This document shows, one piece after another, positions 1 to 11,703 of a stretch of 64,000 bases of DNA. Every line of letters starts with the position of its first letter. Positions within the stretch are counted from its first letter, which is position 1. Both the position numbers and the translations under genes were made by a program. The stretch comes from Silene latifolia (taxonomy: Eukaryota; Streptophyta; Magnoliopsida; Caryophyllales; Caryophyllaceae): the NCBI RefSeq assembly GCF_048544455.1, contig NC_133537.1, positions 312,872,238 to 312,936,237 on the forward strand, read 5' to 3'. The notes beneath the pieces are model-generated. The model was given only the letters and a program-made list of their open reading frames with translations, was not told the origin of the DNA and made no database searches.

Positions 1-3000
1 AGGAGTATAATGAAGCTACCAAGTTAACTGACGAAATTGATGGCATGATAGCTGATAAGACTTCCACGTCAGATCATGGATCAGAATCAAAGCGTCATTT
101 GTCGACTGTACGACGGAAAATCACCATTTTGGGAACTAGATTGGACAGCCTTGAAGCTTTGTTGGCTAAGCTTCCTAGCAAGCAGTCTATGTGAGTCTCA
201 TATCTGCCATTTCTGTTGTTGAACTTGTTTTCGAGGTTTTAAACTATTAGTCTAAGTGTCAAACAAGAGTGAGGATTTCTGTCCCCTGTTTGTGGGTACT
301 GCTCCTACAAAGCATTTGAGAATATTTACCATTTTAACATTTTTTGTTGTCTTTTATTTTTTTTCCTTATGCCCGTTACTGATCTGCCTTTGCTTGGCGT
401 ATTTTAAACCAAAACATACAAATCAAAGGCAAAGAGAAAAATAGAAATAAATGATATTTAAGAGGCCCCGTAGTAATGCTTAAAACAAAGATAGGTGACT
501 TGATGTATGCCACTATCACCGCAAAGATAAAAACTTTCCTTTTGGATTCCGACGTTTTCTTTAGAAGGGCCTGAAAATCATTAACTCTTTGTTTTGATAC
601 AGAAGTAGGAGGGTAGGGGAGGTGGATGGGGTGGAGGCCGGAGGGGAGGAAAAGGGACAGAGGAATAGGCGAGAGGGAATAGAGCTATGCCATTTTCCTT
701 CCAAATATTTCATATGTTGTAGGGGTTTAGGTCTGGCTTGTAGAAGGGAAAATGGGTCCCACAATTTCCCTCCCCCTCCATATCGCTCCACTGCTCTACC
801 CAACTTGCTGCCCAAACAAGGGAGATTGTCCCCCGCCCTATTCCTCCAATCCCTCCACCCAAAGCAGAGGGTAGAACCTAAAAGCCTTAAATTTCAACCC
901 ATTTTAACTTTTTGGAAACAATAACTTCAAATACTAGGGGAGAATCCTCTTGTTTATCACTCTTCTCAGAAAGTGAGAAAAAACCTGTTGACCCTCTTGC
1001 TTGGTCACATTGTGGCAATGTGCTTTCGACCTTGAATTCTTTCAGCCTCTTCTTTTCAGTATGCTTACTTCTCTATTTAGAAGGCAACTTTGATACTGGA
1101 GTTCAAGAGCCCGACTTCCTAATATATGTATTGTTTTGAAAATCTGCATAAAGGTGAAAGAAACTGCTCCATAGGTGGTGCCTGTAGTCAATCAATTGTG
1201 GTTGTTTGGTTCAAGTAATGTAATATGGGGAATGGGGAATAGAAATTGATATAGCAGTTTTTGTGACCATAATTGGATAAAATAGGAAAGGTTCCCGTAT
1301 CATATGGAAACTTGCTTGCCTAGCTCCTATGCCCACATCTTTCGTGTTGTGTGTTAGACATTCTTGTTCGATATGGCACATGTATACACCAGTTTAGGCC
1401 AAAACACGCGATAGTTGGCTGAAGAAACGTATATGATAACCTTCTCTTGCTCGTGGTGTTTCATTTGGTTGTGATACACTATGGCGACCGTGTGAATTTC
1501 ATAGGAAATTAGTAAATTACGCATCAAAGCATCTTAATATTTTATGAACCAAACAACCCGTACTAACCCAAAGACAAAGCTTTTGCAAAGAGCTAGGATT
1601 CTGCTGGCCCCTAGTCTAAAATAATTAGGATTCAAAGTATTACTCTTACTACAAGACCTAACTGTATTACTGTAGGTATGTAAACAGATTGAGCTCATCC
1701 CTTCAAGAGCTCAATATCTAAGAGTCGCTTTTTCCATACAGCTCTGGTAACGAGATTACTATTCGGCCTTGGCTCAGTTAGCTAAAGGGGCCAAACTCAG
1801 TGGCGGACCCAGAAACTTTTGAATTGAAGTGCACAATTGAAAAAAAAAAACGAACAAAATAATTAAATATTAAATTTTATCATTGTCATTATATAATAAA
1901 CAATACTCCAAAAAAATGGTTATGAGAAGCGATGGGAATTGGGAGGTCATGGTATGAAGTGTCGAACCCGCTTCCTAGCTGCCACGCATTCACTCTTTTA
2001 CCGCTGAGACACATTGCTTTCATTATCAATTTTGACACGCGAATTGTATACGTTATTAGTTAGCTTGATTTTTAGGAAAAAAAAATTCAGCCAATCATGG
2101 GTGCGCACGTGGGGTGCTGTGCGCACCCCTGGGTCCGCCCCTGGCCAAACTGGATCCAAACTACTCAAGAATGGTCGAACCGTCGAACTTTCTTTCTTTC
2201 TAAGAGCCCGTTTATTTATTTAAATACGATGAATATAAAGATCTTATTGCATTGAGAAGCCTTCAATTATGAGATAAAGGAGTTAGAAACTCCATTAATT
2301 CTATTTGATGTTTTTAATAAGCTGCTTTACTCATAACTGAAGACATGTTAGTGACAATACAGAAGGAAAAAGTGAAGATGGGTCAAAATTATATTTGTGT
2401 ACTTTATTTTGTGAAGGAACCTATATTCGACTTGAACATTGGTTCAGTCAACTATGGATGCTGCATGTGAAAGTTTCCCAGATGAGCAGCCCATAACCAC
2501 TTCAGCAATTTGGTTTATTAACATCTTATATCAAAATGGTTTCGGCGTATTCCTAGGCCCTGGAAATTTGTTTCAAAAATGTTGTTTCTCGTTTCATCTC
2601 CCACAGTTTTGCCATGTTGCTAAGCGTTATACGATAAGAAACCAAAAAATATTCTTCAGTTTGAAATATCGAAGTTCTGACTTGTGTACTGGCCTCTGTT
2701 GATTTTAACCATATTAGAGTTTAACCATATAACTCCAACCTTTTTATACTCGATTTTCAAAATTCGTACCTTATTATTTTATTTTATTTTTCTAAATTCC
2801 CACCATTTTTCATCTAAATCTCCCACAAAAACCCCATTCTTGCTTAAATAAAAGGCACTTTATTGGCAATACTAAACATGCACGTCTTTCCCTTCTACGG
2901 CTCTACCAAAAGTAATATTTCACCAAGAATGAAGATATTTCGTTATTGGTACGGCACAAAAAAATGTTCTTCAATTTTACAAAATGGGCTTTGGTTGGTT

Positions 3001-6000
3001 TTAGAGGAAATGTCGAGATTTTTGAAAAAAATACAAATGGTGGAGTTTCTCGAGTATACAAAAGGCGAGAGTTTCGAATTAACCCTTTATATTACCGTAA
3101 AATTGTGCTGTATAATGGGTTATTTCCTCTTAATATGACTCTTCTAAAGGTTACACTTTATTGTAAAATTGCAGAACAGAGAAAGAATTGAATCGGCGAA
3201 AGGATATGCTTTCAAATTTGAGATCTAAGGCAAAGCAGATGGCAAACACTTTGAACATGTCAAATTTTGGAAACAGAGATATGTTGCTTGGCCCGGAAGT
3301 AAAGTCGGCTGATGCCATGTCTAGAATTGCTGGCTTGGATAACCAGGGCATTGTTGGTCTTCAACGCCAGATAATGAGAGGCGAGTTGCTCAATTTCTTT
3401 CTGCCTGGGACTTATTTTCCTTTTTCCTTTGCCTGCAGCATGTATTCTAATGTTGTTTCTTGCATTTGATGCAGAACAAGATGAGGGGCTTGACCAGTTA
3501 GAGGAGTCTGTGCTAAGTACCAAACACATTGCTCTTGCTGTAAATGAAGAACTTGACTTGCATACAAGACTCCTTGTATGGTTCTCAATTTTTTTTTTAT
3601 ATAGTCATCACACCTTACTTTATGTGATTCTTCGTTGAGTTTGTAAAGGTTTGTATGATAGTTTATGCTATCAGCTTTAACTGTTTTGTGATTTTCTGTG
3701 AGCAGGATACCCTGGACCGCCATGTTGAAGTTACAGGCTCTCGGCTGCAGGTTTACTTCTGATTATAGTCTTTACACCTTACTTTAAGTGATTCTTCGTT
3801 GAGTGTTTTTTTTAACAAAATTAGAGTGTTGTATTCTTCCTCCATTGGGTAAAGTATGTACATGTTTTCATTACAATTCCCTGCTTCCAAAAAATTAAAA
3901 AGAACCATTTTTGAATCTTCAGCTAATATATATTATTAGTACTATGTGCCTGAATTGGGAAAAATATTTGCGAACAACAAGCTAATAAGTATTATACACA
4001 CCTACTGCCTTCACCAACACCACTAGCCTTGTCCGCAAAAGATCTTTGATTCCGTTCTTGTCACCCAGCCTAAACTATGCCTAACAACTCTGCTTTGCGT
4101 AGTTTATTCTTAGATTTCTCAAGTCCTGATTTTGCTGGTTTTAGCTGTTCAGTTAAGCTCTTAGGATTGACTAAACATTATGAACAATCCAACTCTTGAT
4201 AGGTTATTGTTGGATACTTGGATATTGGATTTGTTTGCTTTTTTGCTGTGAGGCATCCATTGTATTGGGTGTAGTACTCATCAATCATCATCTAGCCCTT
4301 TAGGTCGTTTTTTTCCCTAATATTTGCTTAGTTGTGGTCGACGTATTAAACATATAAAAGCATTGCCTTACTACAGCACTATCAGGATTTTATAGCTTTT
4401 CTTCCAACAAAAACTTGCCGGCACGGCGGCACATGTTGAATTTTGAAATATAATAAGGTGACATCAATGTCTAATGATTTGTGTATAGCAGAACAGTGTG
4501 TCTGGAAATATGATTTATAAGGATTCTGTGATTAGGCTGTGTAAACATTGGTTAATTGTATCTTGTCTGAAATTTGTATTTTTATTGTTTGGAATGACTG
4601 TAAATATTAAAACTTTTTTTTGGTTATCATGAGAGGTCTCCTAGAGGCTAGAGATAAGGGAAAATCTCATATTTAGGTAACCACGAGGATCCAAACAATG
4701 ATCCATCGACGAGAGCTGATTTTTTTTATATATATTTATCTGCTAGTTTTGATCCCTAATTGGGATGGTTTAGGTCAAAGCTTATGTCGTCAAATTCACA
4801 CATATGTGCCTGCATATGAAAAATAACTGTGATATTTCATACCTATGTGCTTCACATGTAGTGTCTGATATATAGGCACAAAGTCATCAACAATCACCTA
4901 ATGTCCCTTAGGGTCAATCGGCAAGGGCCGTAAAAGCATTTAAAGAAATTGTATGCAACTTGACTTTATGAACCTAGGAAAAGCAATAACTTACAGATTT
5001 AAAGAACACAAATGAAAATAATTGTCGAGAATATAGTCCCTCAATTTCAGTTAATTACTTTACTTATGTGACTTTTTTCTTCTCGCAAAGAGTCAAATGG
5101 GGCTAATTCACATAAAAGGAGGAAGTACTACCTTATTCGATTATCTTAATTTTTAGAATTTCCATGTAGAATTGCCAAGACGAATTTTGGAATGTGGTAA
5201 GAAATCAGAGAATTGAAGGAGCACTATTGTATTGATTTTGAAAACACATTAGTGGAAATAATTATCTAATATACACTCCCTCTATAGTCTATTCCAATTA
5301 ATTAGCACAAGACTTTTTCCTCCTCACAAAAATATAAACTAGGGTAATACACTGAAATGGGAGAAGTAGCACTTCATCTAGTTCTCGCAATTCTTATGAT
5401 TTTTAAGATTATGGAGACGATTTTTGGAAAAGCGGTGACAGATAAGAGAATCCTAAGAGTACTATTGAAAAAGTACTTCTCACGTAATAGGGAATGACAC
5501 ACCTATACTTGATGAACTGTATATTGTGTTGATTGTCAAATTCAATCGTAACAATGACCTGAAATCGACTATGGTGGTCTAACCATGTGAGACGAAGACT
5601 AAGTGATGCGCCAATCAGAAGAACTGAAAAAGTGAAAAATAGTACTCCATAGTTAATATCTCTATTATACATTTTTTTGGTTGATTTTAGATTCTATAGA
5701 TATAGATCATGTGTCGTCATGCGCGTAGGTAAAGCTCCTCTAGTTATGATTGTTGAGGTCTCTTCTATATGTGTGTGGGGGGCATTGTCCCACATCGGTA
5801 GAAAAAGTCAAGGGACTAGTTTATAAGTAAGTGGGCTAATCCTCCTATTGCCAATTGGTTTTAGGATGGAACCTCACTTGCTTGTGGGCCAGTCTCGACT
5901 CATACTTCTAGAAGCCCACTGCGGAGGACTCAACAAAGCTTAAAAGCTTTAGCAAGTGACCCATGACTTATCCAAATTTGGTTCGGAGTACAATGTTTGT

Positions 6001-6331
6001 CTATAAAACAAGATGCATCACAAAAAAATTAGCCTAGCAACAGGGTTGTAAATATTGCTGTTTGAACTCTCTGTGCTTTGTCTCCTGTTCTTGTATTTAG
6101 CTTTGAACATTATATAAGAATGCCAGTCTTCTTTGACATATCCTAACTCCTAAATTGTTAAAGACTCATCTAAAGCTTTTTCTTAAACTGTGGCAACAGA
6201 GTGTAGCCCGAAGTCTGGCGCTTCTGAACAGGAGAACCAAGGAAAGTTGTTCCTGCTCGTGTCTAGTATTCTCAATTGCTGGAATTGTTATTTTAATCCT
6301 TACTATCTGTGTGCTGATCAAGTATTTGTAA
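1..6331 (+). CDS. SYP5-like: SYP51/SYP52-like Qc-SNARE (syntaxin), 5'-truncated, five exons visible
   Basis: Exons 1-190 (partial), 3176-3380, 3475-3575, 3706-3750 and 6200-6331 join in phase and end at TAA 6329-6331. The first exon encodes the N-terminal helical region starting near YNEATKLTDEIDG. The next three encode the linker and the SNARE motif (DQLEESVLSTKHIALAVNEE onward). The last encodes a Cys-rich stretch (CSCSC) and a hydrophobic tail anchor ending LIKYL. Plant SYP5 proteins act as Qc-SNAREs in TGN/prevacuolar-to-vacuole membrane fusion. Only about a dozen N-terminal residues should lie outside the window. Two oddities: intron 2 has a GC donor (GCGAGT at 3381) instead of GT, and the zero-layer residue, Gln in Q-SNAREs, is His here (CAT 3561-3563). 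Intron 1 (191-3175) and intron 4 (3751-6199) are long and repeat-bearing. The family call is firm; whether the copy is functional is open. Confidence 0.9.
1798..2143. mobile_element. Non-autonomous hAT-type MITE in SYP5-like intron 1
   Basis: The 346-bp element has terminal inverted repeats CAGTGGCGGACCCAG and, at the other end, CTGGGTCCGCCCCTG (14 of 15 match after reverse complement). It is flanked by a perfect 8-bp target duplication GCCAAACT at 1790-1797 and 2144-2151. CAG...CTG ends with 8-bp duplications are diagnostic of hAT. There is no transposase. On the minus strand around 1950-2016 there are weak Pol III box-A-like and box-B-like strings (TGTCTCAGCGG, GGTTCGACAC), perhaps of tRNA origin. 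Confidence 0.92.
5007..5475. repeat. Diverged tandem duplication in SYP5-like intron 4
   Basis: About 235 bp at 5007-5240 and the following 5241-5475 align in the same order. Shared blocks are an (A)AATAATT start, a CTCCCTC/TCCCTC block, a TTAATTA block, a T-rich run followed by CTCGCAAA or CTCACAAA, GGGAGAAGTA or GGAGGAAGTA, and an ACTATTG end. The copies are strongly diverged. They may derive from Stowaway-type MITE sequence, but I could not define clean termini. Confidence 0.5.
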
Positions 6332-7435
6332 TCATATACCACATGAAAATCTTGTGTGCTTTTGCAAGTTCTTTTTGTTTTTCCCCTTCTCGCTGTCTCA
6401 ATTTTTTCTGGGGTTTTTGGTTCAAGCCTCTTGTGTATTATAGCGAGTGTGCTCTACAGTGGTGTGTACAATGTAAAAACTACTGGGTTGATATATCTGA
6501 GTGTCTCAAATGTGATTGGTCAATTTCCAAAAATTCCCGAACATCTTGATGTCAACTAAGGCAAGAGAGTTTCTGTGAATGGTCGTTTCGAACAGGAGTG
6601 TCTCAAATGTCAATTTGGTTAATTCTGCCTATTTATTAACTGATTTAAGGCTAAGAGTTTTTGAGCATTTACTTCTTTTTCTACACTCTTTTAACTTGTT
6701 TTTTCCAAAAGGTTTTCACACACTATTAAACTAGGTTTGAACTGAAAAACTCGATTGAAAAGGCGAAGAACTCGGTCTAAAAGGTCGGCGAATTCGGTCA
6801 GTCGGTCTAATAGGTCGAAGGCTCTTCTAAAAATTGGTTTGACTTAATTAATTTCAAGTATATAAAACAAATACTCGTATAATACGGCGAGTTAAGATCA
6901 TTTGTGGCCGTAGTTTACTTGTTTGGATTATTCACATTTGGGTGCATGGGTTTACTTAGGTGGATTATTCAGGTTGTGTATGACATGCGTCATACTGTCA
7001 TATTGCATATATTGTTAGTCTCATTTGATTCGGGTCATCCTTAATCCAGGCTATTTTGGTTGCATTTTTAGATCAGGGTTGATTCGGGTCTGTTCATCCG
7101 AGCAGAGTCAGTTTTACTAGGTCTAGAGACGAGTCTTATGTTAGATCACTAAGCCAACTTAGTGCAGCGACCAGCGGATCTAGATGCATTCAGTGTAATG
7201 TTTTTTTTTTTCTGGACAACTAACCAAATGTTACCATAAAAGCGTGAATTTTTTTCATAGAAAGAAAATGCATTCCTTTTACTAAGACAGTGCTCATTTC
7301 ATTAAACAAACACAATCCCAAAAGCATGGGATTGTGAAAATACAGTCGTTTATTATTTGCTTGAAAAAACAAGAAAGAAAAGACACATAAAACAGTAAGA
7401 ATAATAATTCAGCCGACACGCAGAGCATGCTTTGC
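6332..7435. other. Convergent intergenic spacer with the two genes' 3' UTRs
   Basis: This stretch separates the SYP5-like stop codon from the VWA-gene stop codon on the opposite strand, so both 3' UTRs must lie here. Positions 6735-6835 contain short imperfect repeats of the type AACTCGGTCTAAAAGGTCG. No further gene or RNA is recognisable. Confidence 0.6.
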
Positions 7436-10400
7436 TTAACCACGGCTTTGGGTGATGAGCAACCTGATATTGTTAAGAGCCTCAATAGCATCCTCAAGGT
7501 ACTGAATAAGAGACGGTGCAAGGTTCCCAAGAGGATCCGCACTGGCTTCAACCTTCTCATCCTCCTCAACGGACGTGACTGTGTTAGGATCCGGGTTGTT
7601 CTCAAATGCCTCAGCTTGCTCCAGGAATGTGTCCATACGAGGTGTGGCAAATGACCTGACATTCTTGACATCGTCACCTCTACCAGCAAAACGCTGTCTT
7701 CCATGAGATGTACGTGAGCACATTGCAAATGGACGTCCCTTCTTCTCGTAGATGTCTCCGTCTTGCATGTACTCCAACATAAGATCCACTTCTTGTTTGA
7801 GGGCGTCAATTGACGCATTTGGCTCCTCGAATTCTGCATCGTCCAGTGCTCCTTGGGCATCTGTGAGGAGTTTTGTGGCGTTGACAAAGTCTCGCTTCTC
7901 TGCCTTTTCAATGGCTGATTCGATTGTTTCTAGAGTTTCAATGCGGAGGATCTCGGCCTTGAGTTTGTCGGATTCTTCTGATGACGGTGTTTTGGTTCGG
8001 GTCACGGTTCCCACTGTAGGTCTGGGGTTCTTCAGTGACCCACCAACTCTGAAATATATGCAGAATAGGAAAATTAGATGGTGAACATAGAACTCCAATT
8101 TGATGTTCTGGACAAAATTTAATTTGATTTTTACGATATTTTAGTAATTTCACTTTGTCGACCTGTGGTTGTGATAGAATTTGAGAGCGCGATTGAACTT
8201 GAGGGATTTGATTAATAATGAGGGAGAAGACATACTTGAATGAGCGTTTAACTCCAATGATTTTGGTGTCAGCAGACGTTTTAACGACGACAGCAGGGAG
8301 AAGAAACTCGACCACAATCTTTCGAACTTCTTGTTGGTAAAGATCACCAAAGATAATGGTGACAGAGCCATCGGCATTAGTGGTTTTTTTGTAATCACCA
8401 GCAAAAATCTTCTGGATTACAGACTTTGTTAACACACCAAGAACAGTATCATCCTCTGGTTGTATCGTCACTGTTAAGTCCTGAACCACAATACTAAGCA
8501 GTCCAGCCAAACACTGAGAGAATACAGTGCTCAAATTACTTGTTTCTGAGTCGTTCACTTCAGCATACGAGAATGTCCCGCTTATGCTGTTCTTCGCTAT
8601 TGCTTCTAAAGCCTATACAACAATGTTTAGGAGAATGTCATTCCTGTTTCTAATACCACAGGACAAGGGAACAGGGAACAGGGAACAGGGAACAGAACCA
8701 CTTACAGCAGGGTTGTAGTCTTTGCCAGAGCCAAAACCGAAGGTATGAACAGGAATTTTATCAAGAGGAATGGTCTCAGCTTTGGGGCCCTCATTCTGCA
8801 CGCCATCAGACATAAGCATGATAGCCATGGCTCGACCCTCTTTGAGGTTTCGATCATTGAGAATCTGAAGGGCCATCTTAAGGCCTTCGGCTGTGTTGGT
8901 GTTAGTTGTGGTCCTCAAGTTGTTGACCAAAGCACCAACCTCAACTTTTGCATCAGCTGTCATCTGGCGCAGTTTGCAGACCCTGTCAGCTCGAGATGCA
9001 AAGGTGACAACCGATAAACGGTCATTTTGGCTAAGTTTTTGGATCAGAAAGATCATGGCCCGTTTCATTTTTTCGAGTTTGTTTTGTTGGCTCATGCTTC
9101 CGCTTATGTCTAAAACGGCAATAATGTCGACTCCCATCCTTTCCTTGCCGTTTGCAGCTCCAGTTACTTCCACTAGAACCGGGAACTTGGTTTCTTCGTT
9201 AGTCACATCCCTCTTACGCTCTATTTTAACTTCGATTACTCCGACTTTGAATTTGTCCACCACTACCCCTAGCCCTGAAACATGCTACAAGGTTACGCAT
9301 AGGACCAGACAAACTCACAACTAACTAATGTTGTAATCCACTGTCGACTTTGAATTAGACCTTAATGGGTCGGATAACTCGGATTCCAAATCAGGTCAAA
9401 TACGGTCATATCTTACCGGTTATGGATCGGGTTAAGGTCAGAATACGAGTCAAAATTAAGTTTTTGACATCTTTAATTTTACAATATTTAAGCCAAAATG
9501 GTGGACAATCTTTGGCCCAACGGATTAAAGTCGTCGTCTCTAATTTTGACCCTAAAATAATGGATCATTTTAGGCTGGGTCAATCGGATGTATGTCAACA
9601 TTTACAGGTCTTTGACCCTGAAAATAGGTCGGGTCGGGTCAGGCCAAGTTTTGATGGGTTTACTCGGAATTATACTTGTCCTTCAGTCCGGGTTTAGCGG
9701 GTCAATCGGATGTAGTAACGTGTAACCCGTGCAAAAATTTCCGAGTAAGTATTCTTACAGTCCTCTACATTATTTTTAACAAAAAAAAGAAATGTCACTC
9801 AAAGTAGCTCTTTATGACACAAATTTGTGGTGGTTTGCTATAATTTGTCTACTTTGTGCATCATGTGAAATAAAGTCCACCGTAGCATAGTATTTAGAAA
9901 GAGAGTAATAATAAGTGGTTTGCAGGCTATTACATATATTTGAGGGTTTACATAGTGCATATTAAAGATAGCAGCTACGAATTCCCTCGTCATCAGAAAA
10001 ACAAAAAAAGTAATAATGCATCTATAGGCTATAGCTTTGGCCTTTGTGTTCTGCACGGAGTAATTTCAAACTGGTGGTATCCGTTTAACTTGAGACAGAT
10101 AAATATTTTACTATTTCCTAATTCGTAAAAATTGTGTATAGATCCCGCGCGAATGCGCAGTTTTTTAGATAGGAATATCAAACAAAAGGATAATACGAAG
10201 TAGTTACAATTATAAAACCGGATATTTAACTAACTCAATTTGATATTTAATTGTAAAATTTATTATTATTAATGTTTTGTATTAATCGGTGGAACAAGAA
10301 AAATTCAGTATAATCCAGTTGTATATATAATATAATGAAAGCTCAATTGCAGATATGATATAATAAAAACACATTTACAGATATGATATTAAAAAGCTAA

Positions 10401-11111
10401 ATTATAACCAAATTCATTTAGCGGAAAAATTTAGAGATTTTTTATTCTCTTTTAGTATAGGGGGATGTGAACATTTTCTGATAAAAAAATTTCACAGATT
10501 ATTATCAAAAGTGACAATTTTAGTTTTAGCTTTTTACAATTACTCTAAATGGTTACTTTTTATTATGAAATAGAGATATTATTTTTCCCGTGTTAATTGA
10601 CTATCGTCTGAAATGAAAATTTGTGTTCTGTTTTAGTGGGATTTTGAATCTCGGACCTTTGTGAAATACATTAGGACTCTGCATCTTGTGAATCATATGA
10701 GAATCCAATAACTAAATATGCTTATCAATTATCATACATAGCACTATAGCTGTAATATGTAAACTATTTGTAAACAAACAGAAACAAAAATGGAGAAACA
10801 AAATAGTGCAGCATGATTGATTCCTTCAATTAAATTTACACAGAATTTAAGATTTAAACTACAGAATACGGAGTAACATACTCCGTATGTTTCCCTTAAT
10901 TTCCTAATTTTTCGCGTAATCGCTTATGATTGCACAAATGTACTAGGAATTTCTAGTGAAAGAATATAAAAAATTAGCAAGCATGATAAGTTGAAAAGTG
11001 TAATTTATGCGAATAATAATAAGAAGAGGGAAATAATAATAAGAATAATGTACCTGTTGTGATATTTTCATTGATAACTTGAATGGGTTCGTCGTCATTG
11101 TATGTAACCAT
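7436..11111 (-). CDS. VWA-domain protein (von Willebrand factor type A), 538 aa, four exons
   Basis: Exons on the minus strand are 11111-11054, 9274-8706, 8612-8236 and 8048-7436. All junctions are GT-AG and in phase, giving 538 residues. ATG 11109-11111 is the first ATG of the transcript-like region and lies about 115 bp downstream of a TATA box. Exon 2 encodes the VWA domain with an intact MIDAS motif, DISGSMS, and the later MLMSDGVQNEG loop. Downstream is a beta-rich region (VVQDLTVTIQP...IIFGDLYQQE), then a helical C-terminal part with LKAEILRIETLETIESAIEK, as in plant VWA/Vwaint proteins. No N-terminal RING finger is present, unlike the WAV3-type E3 ligases that share this domain. The biochemical role is unknown to me. 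The gene appears intact. Confidence 0.88.
9362..9700. repeat. Degenerate GGTC/GGGTC-rich block in VWA-gene intron 1
   Basis: Intron 1 (9275-11053, 1.8 kb) contains repeated strings such as GGGTCGGATAACTCGG, GGTCGGGTCGGGTC and GGGTCAATCGGATG, resembling the GGGTC-rich block at 31958-32480. The rest of the intron is AT-rich. At 10866-10888 there is a 10-bp perfect inverted repeat ATACGGAGTA/TACTCCGTAT around ACA. Confidence 0.55.
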
Positions 11112-11226
11112 TTTTGGAGAGAAAGTTGGGGAGTGTGTTACAACTTACAACTTGCTCTCTATTCCAACTCCGATGCTACTTCCTTTATGTTTCTACTCAC
11201 TCATACTCCTTATCAAACTTTCTTGA

Positions 11227-11234
11227 TATATATA
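11227..11234 (-). promoter_or_regulatory. Likely TATA box of the VWA gene
   Basis: The minus strand reads CTATATATAT here, about 115 bp upstream of the start codon, a typical plant distance for a TATA box plus 5' UTR. The assignment rests on position and composition only. Confidence 0.5.
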
Positions 11235-11236
11235 GT

Positions 11237-11703
11237 GCCTTAGTGAGAGTTGATAACTAAGTCATTGTTTTACTTTGAAAATTTTTCACTTAAAATTTTA
11301 GCTACTTTTATTTAATTTTAAGTTTTGTGTAATTTTTATTCAAAGAAATTAAATGATATTACTAGAGCTGCTAATAGCATGGGGTGGCCCGACCCAGCCC
11401 ATTGATCGGGCTTTTCTAAACCAAGGCCATGCTAAGTGCTAACCCGCTTAAGGTTGAGTCAGACCCGTGTCTTTTACTCGGGCTGGTCCGGATTCATGAC
11501 CCCAAGCTCACCCCGTCATTTGTCGCACTCATAAACGAAGTAACTAAAAAAAACTTTGAAACATATGTGACATTTGGACTCGATCTGCCTAAGAGACGTT
11601 TCAGGATTGGCCAGGCTGAGCCAAGTTCAATTCTAAACCGAGTTGTGGTTACCCTTAGACATGATCTTAAAAGTGAGACAACATTCAATTAACTGAGGAC
11701 TAG
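11237..11703. other. Intergenic spacer upstream of the VWA gene
   Basis: The spacer is AT-rich up to about 11360, then a GC-richer stretch (GGGGTGGCCCGACCCAGCCC and similar) runs to the LTR element. No conserved coding capacity is seen. The last five bases, ACTAG (11699-11703), are the target-site duplication of the following element. Confidence 0.6.

Noticed and set aside
561-924. GGAGG-rich stretch with opposing ORFs in SYP5-like intron 1
   Set aside because: Purine/pyrimidine composition bias gives chance ORFs; no homology pattern or splice support.
5759-5960. TRIM/solo-LTR-like stretch with TGTCCCACATCGG and TTATAAGTAAGTGGG
   Set aside because: The motif is typical of small plant retroelements, but I could not find paired ends or a target duplication.
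7294-9324. Overlapping ORFs on both strands in the VWA gene (e.g. 7294-7911 minus, 8893-9324 plus)
   Set aside because: They are shadows of the spliced VWA exons, which alone give a continuous domain protein with valid splice sites.
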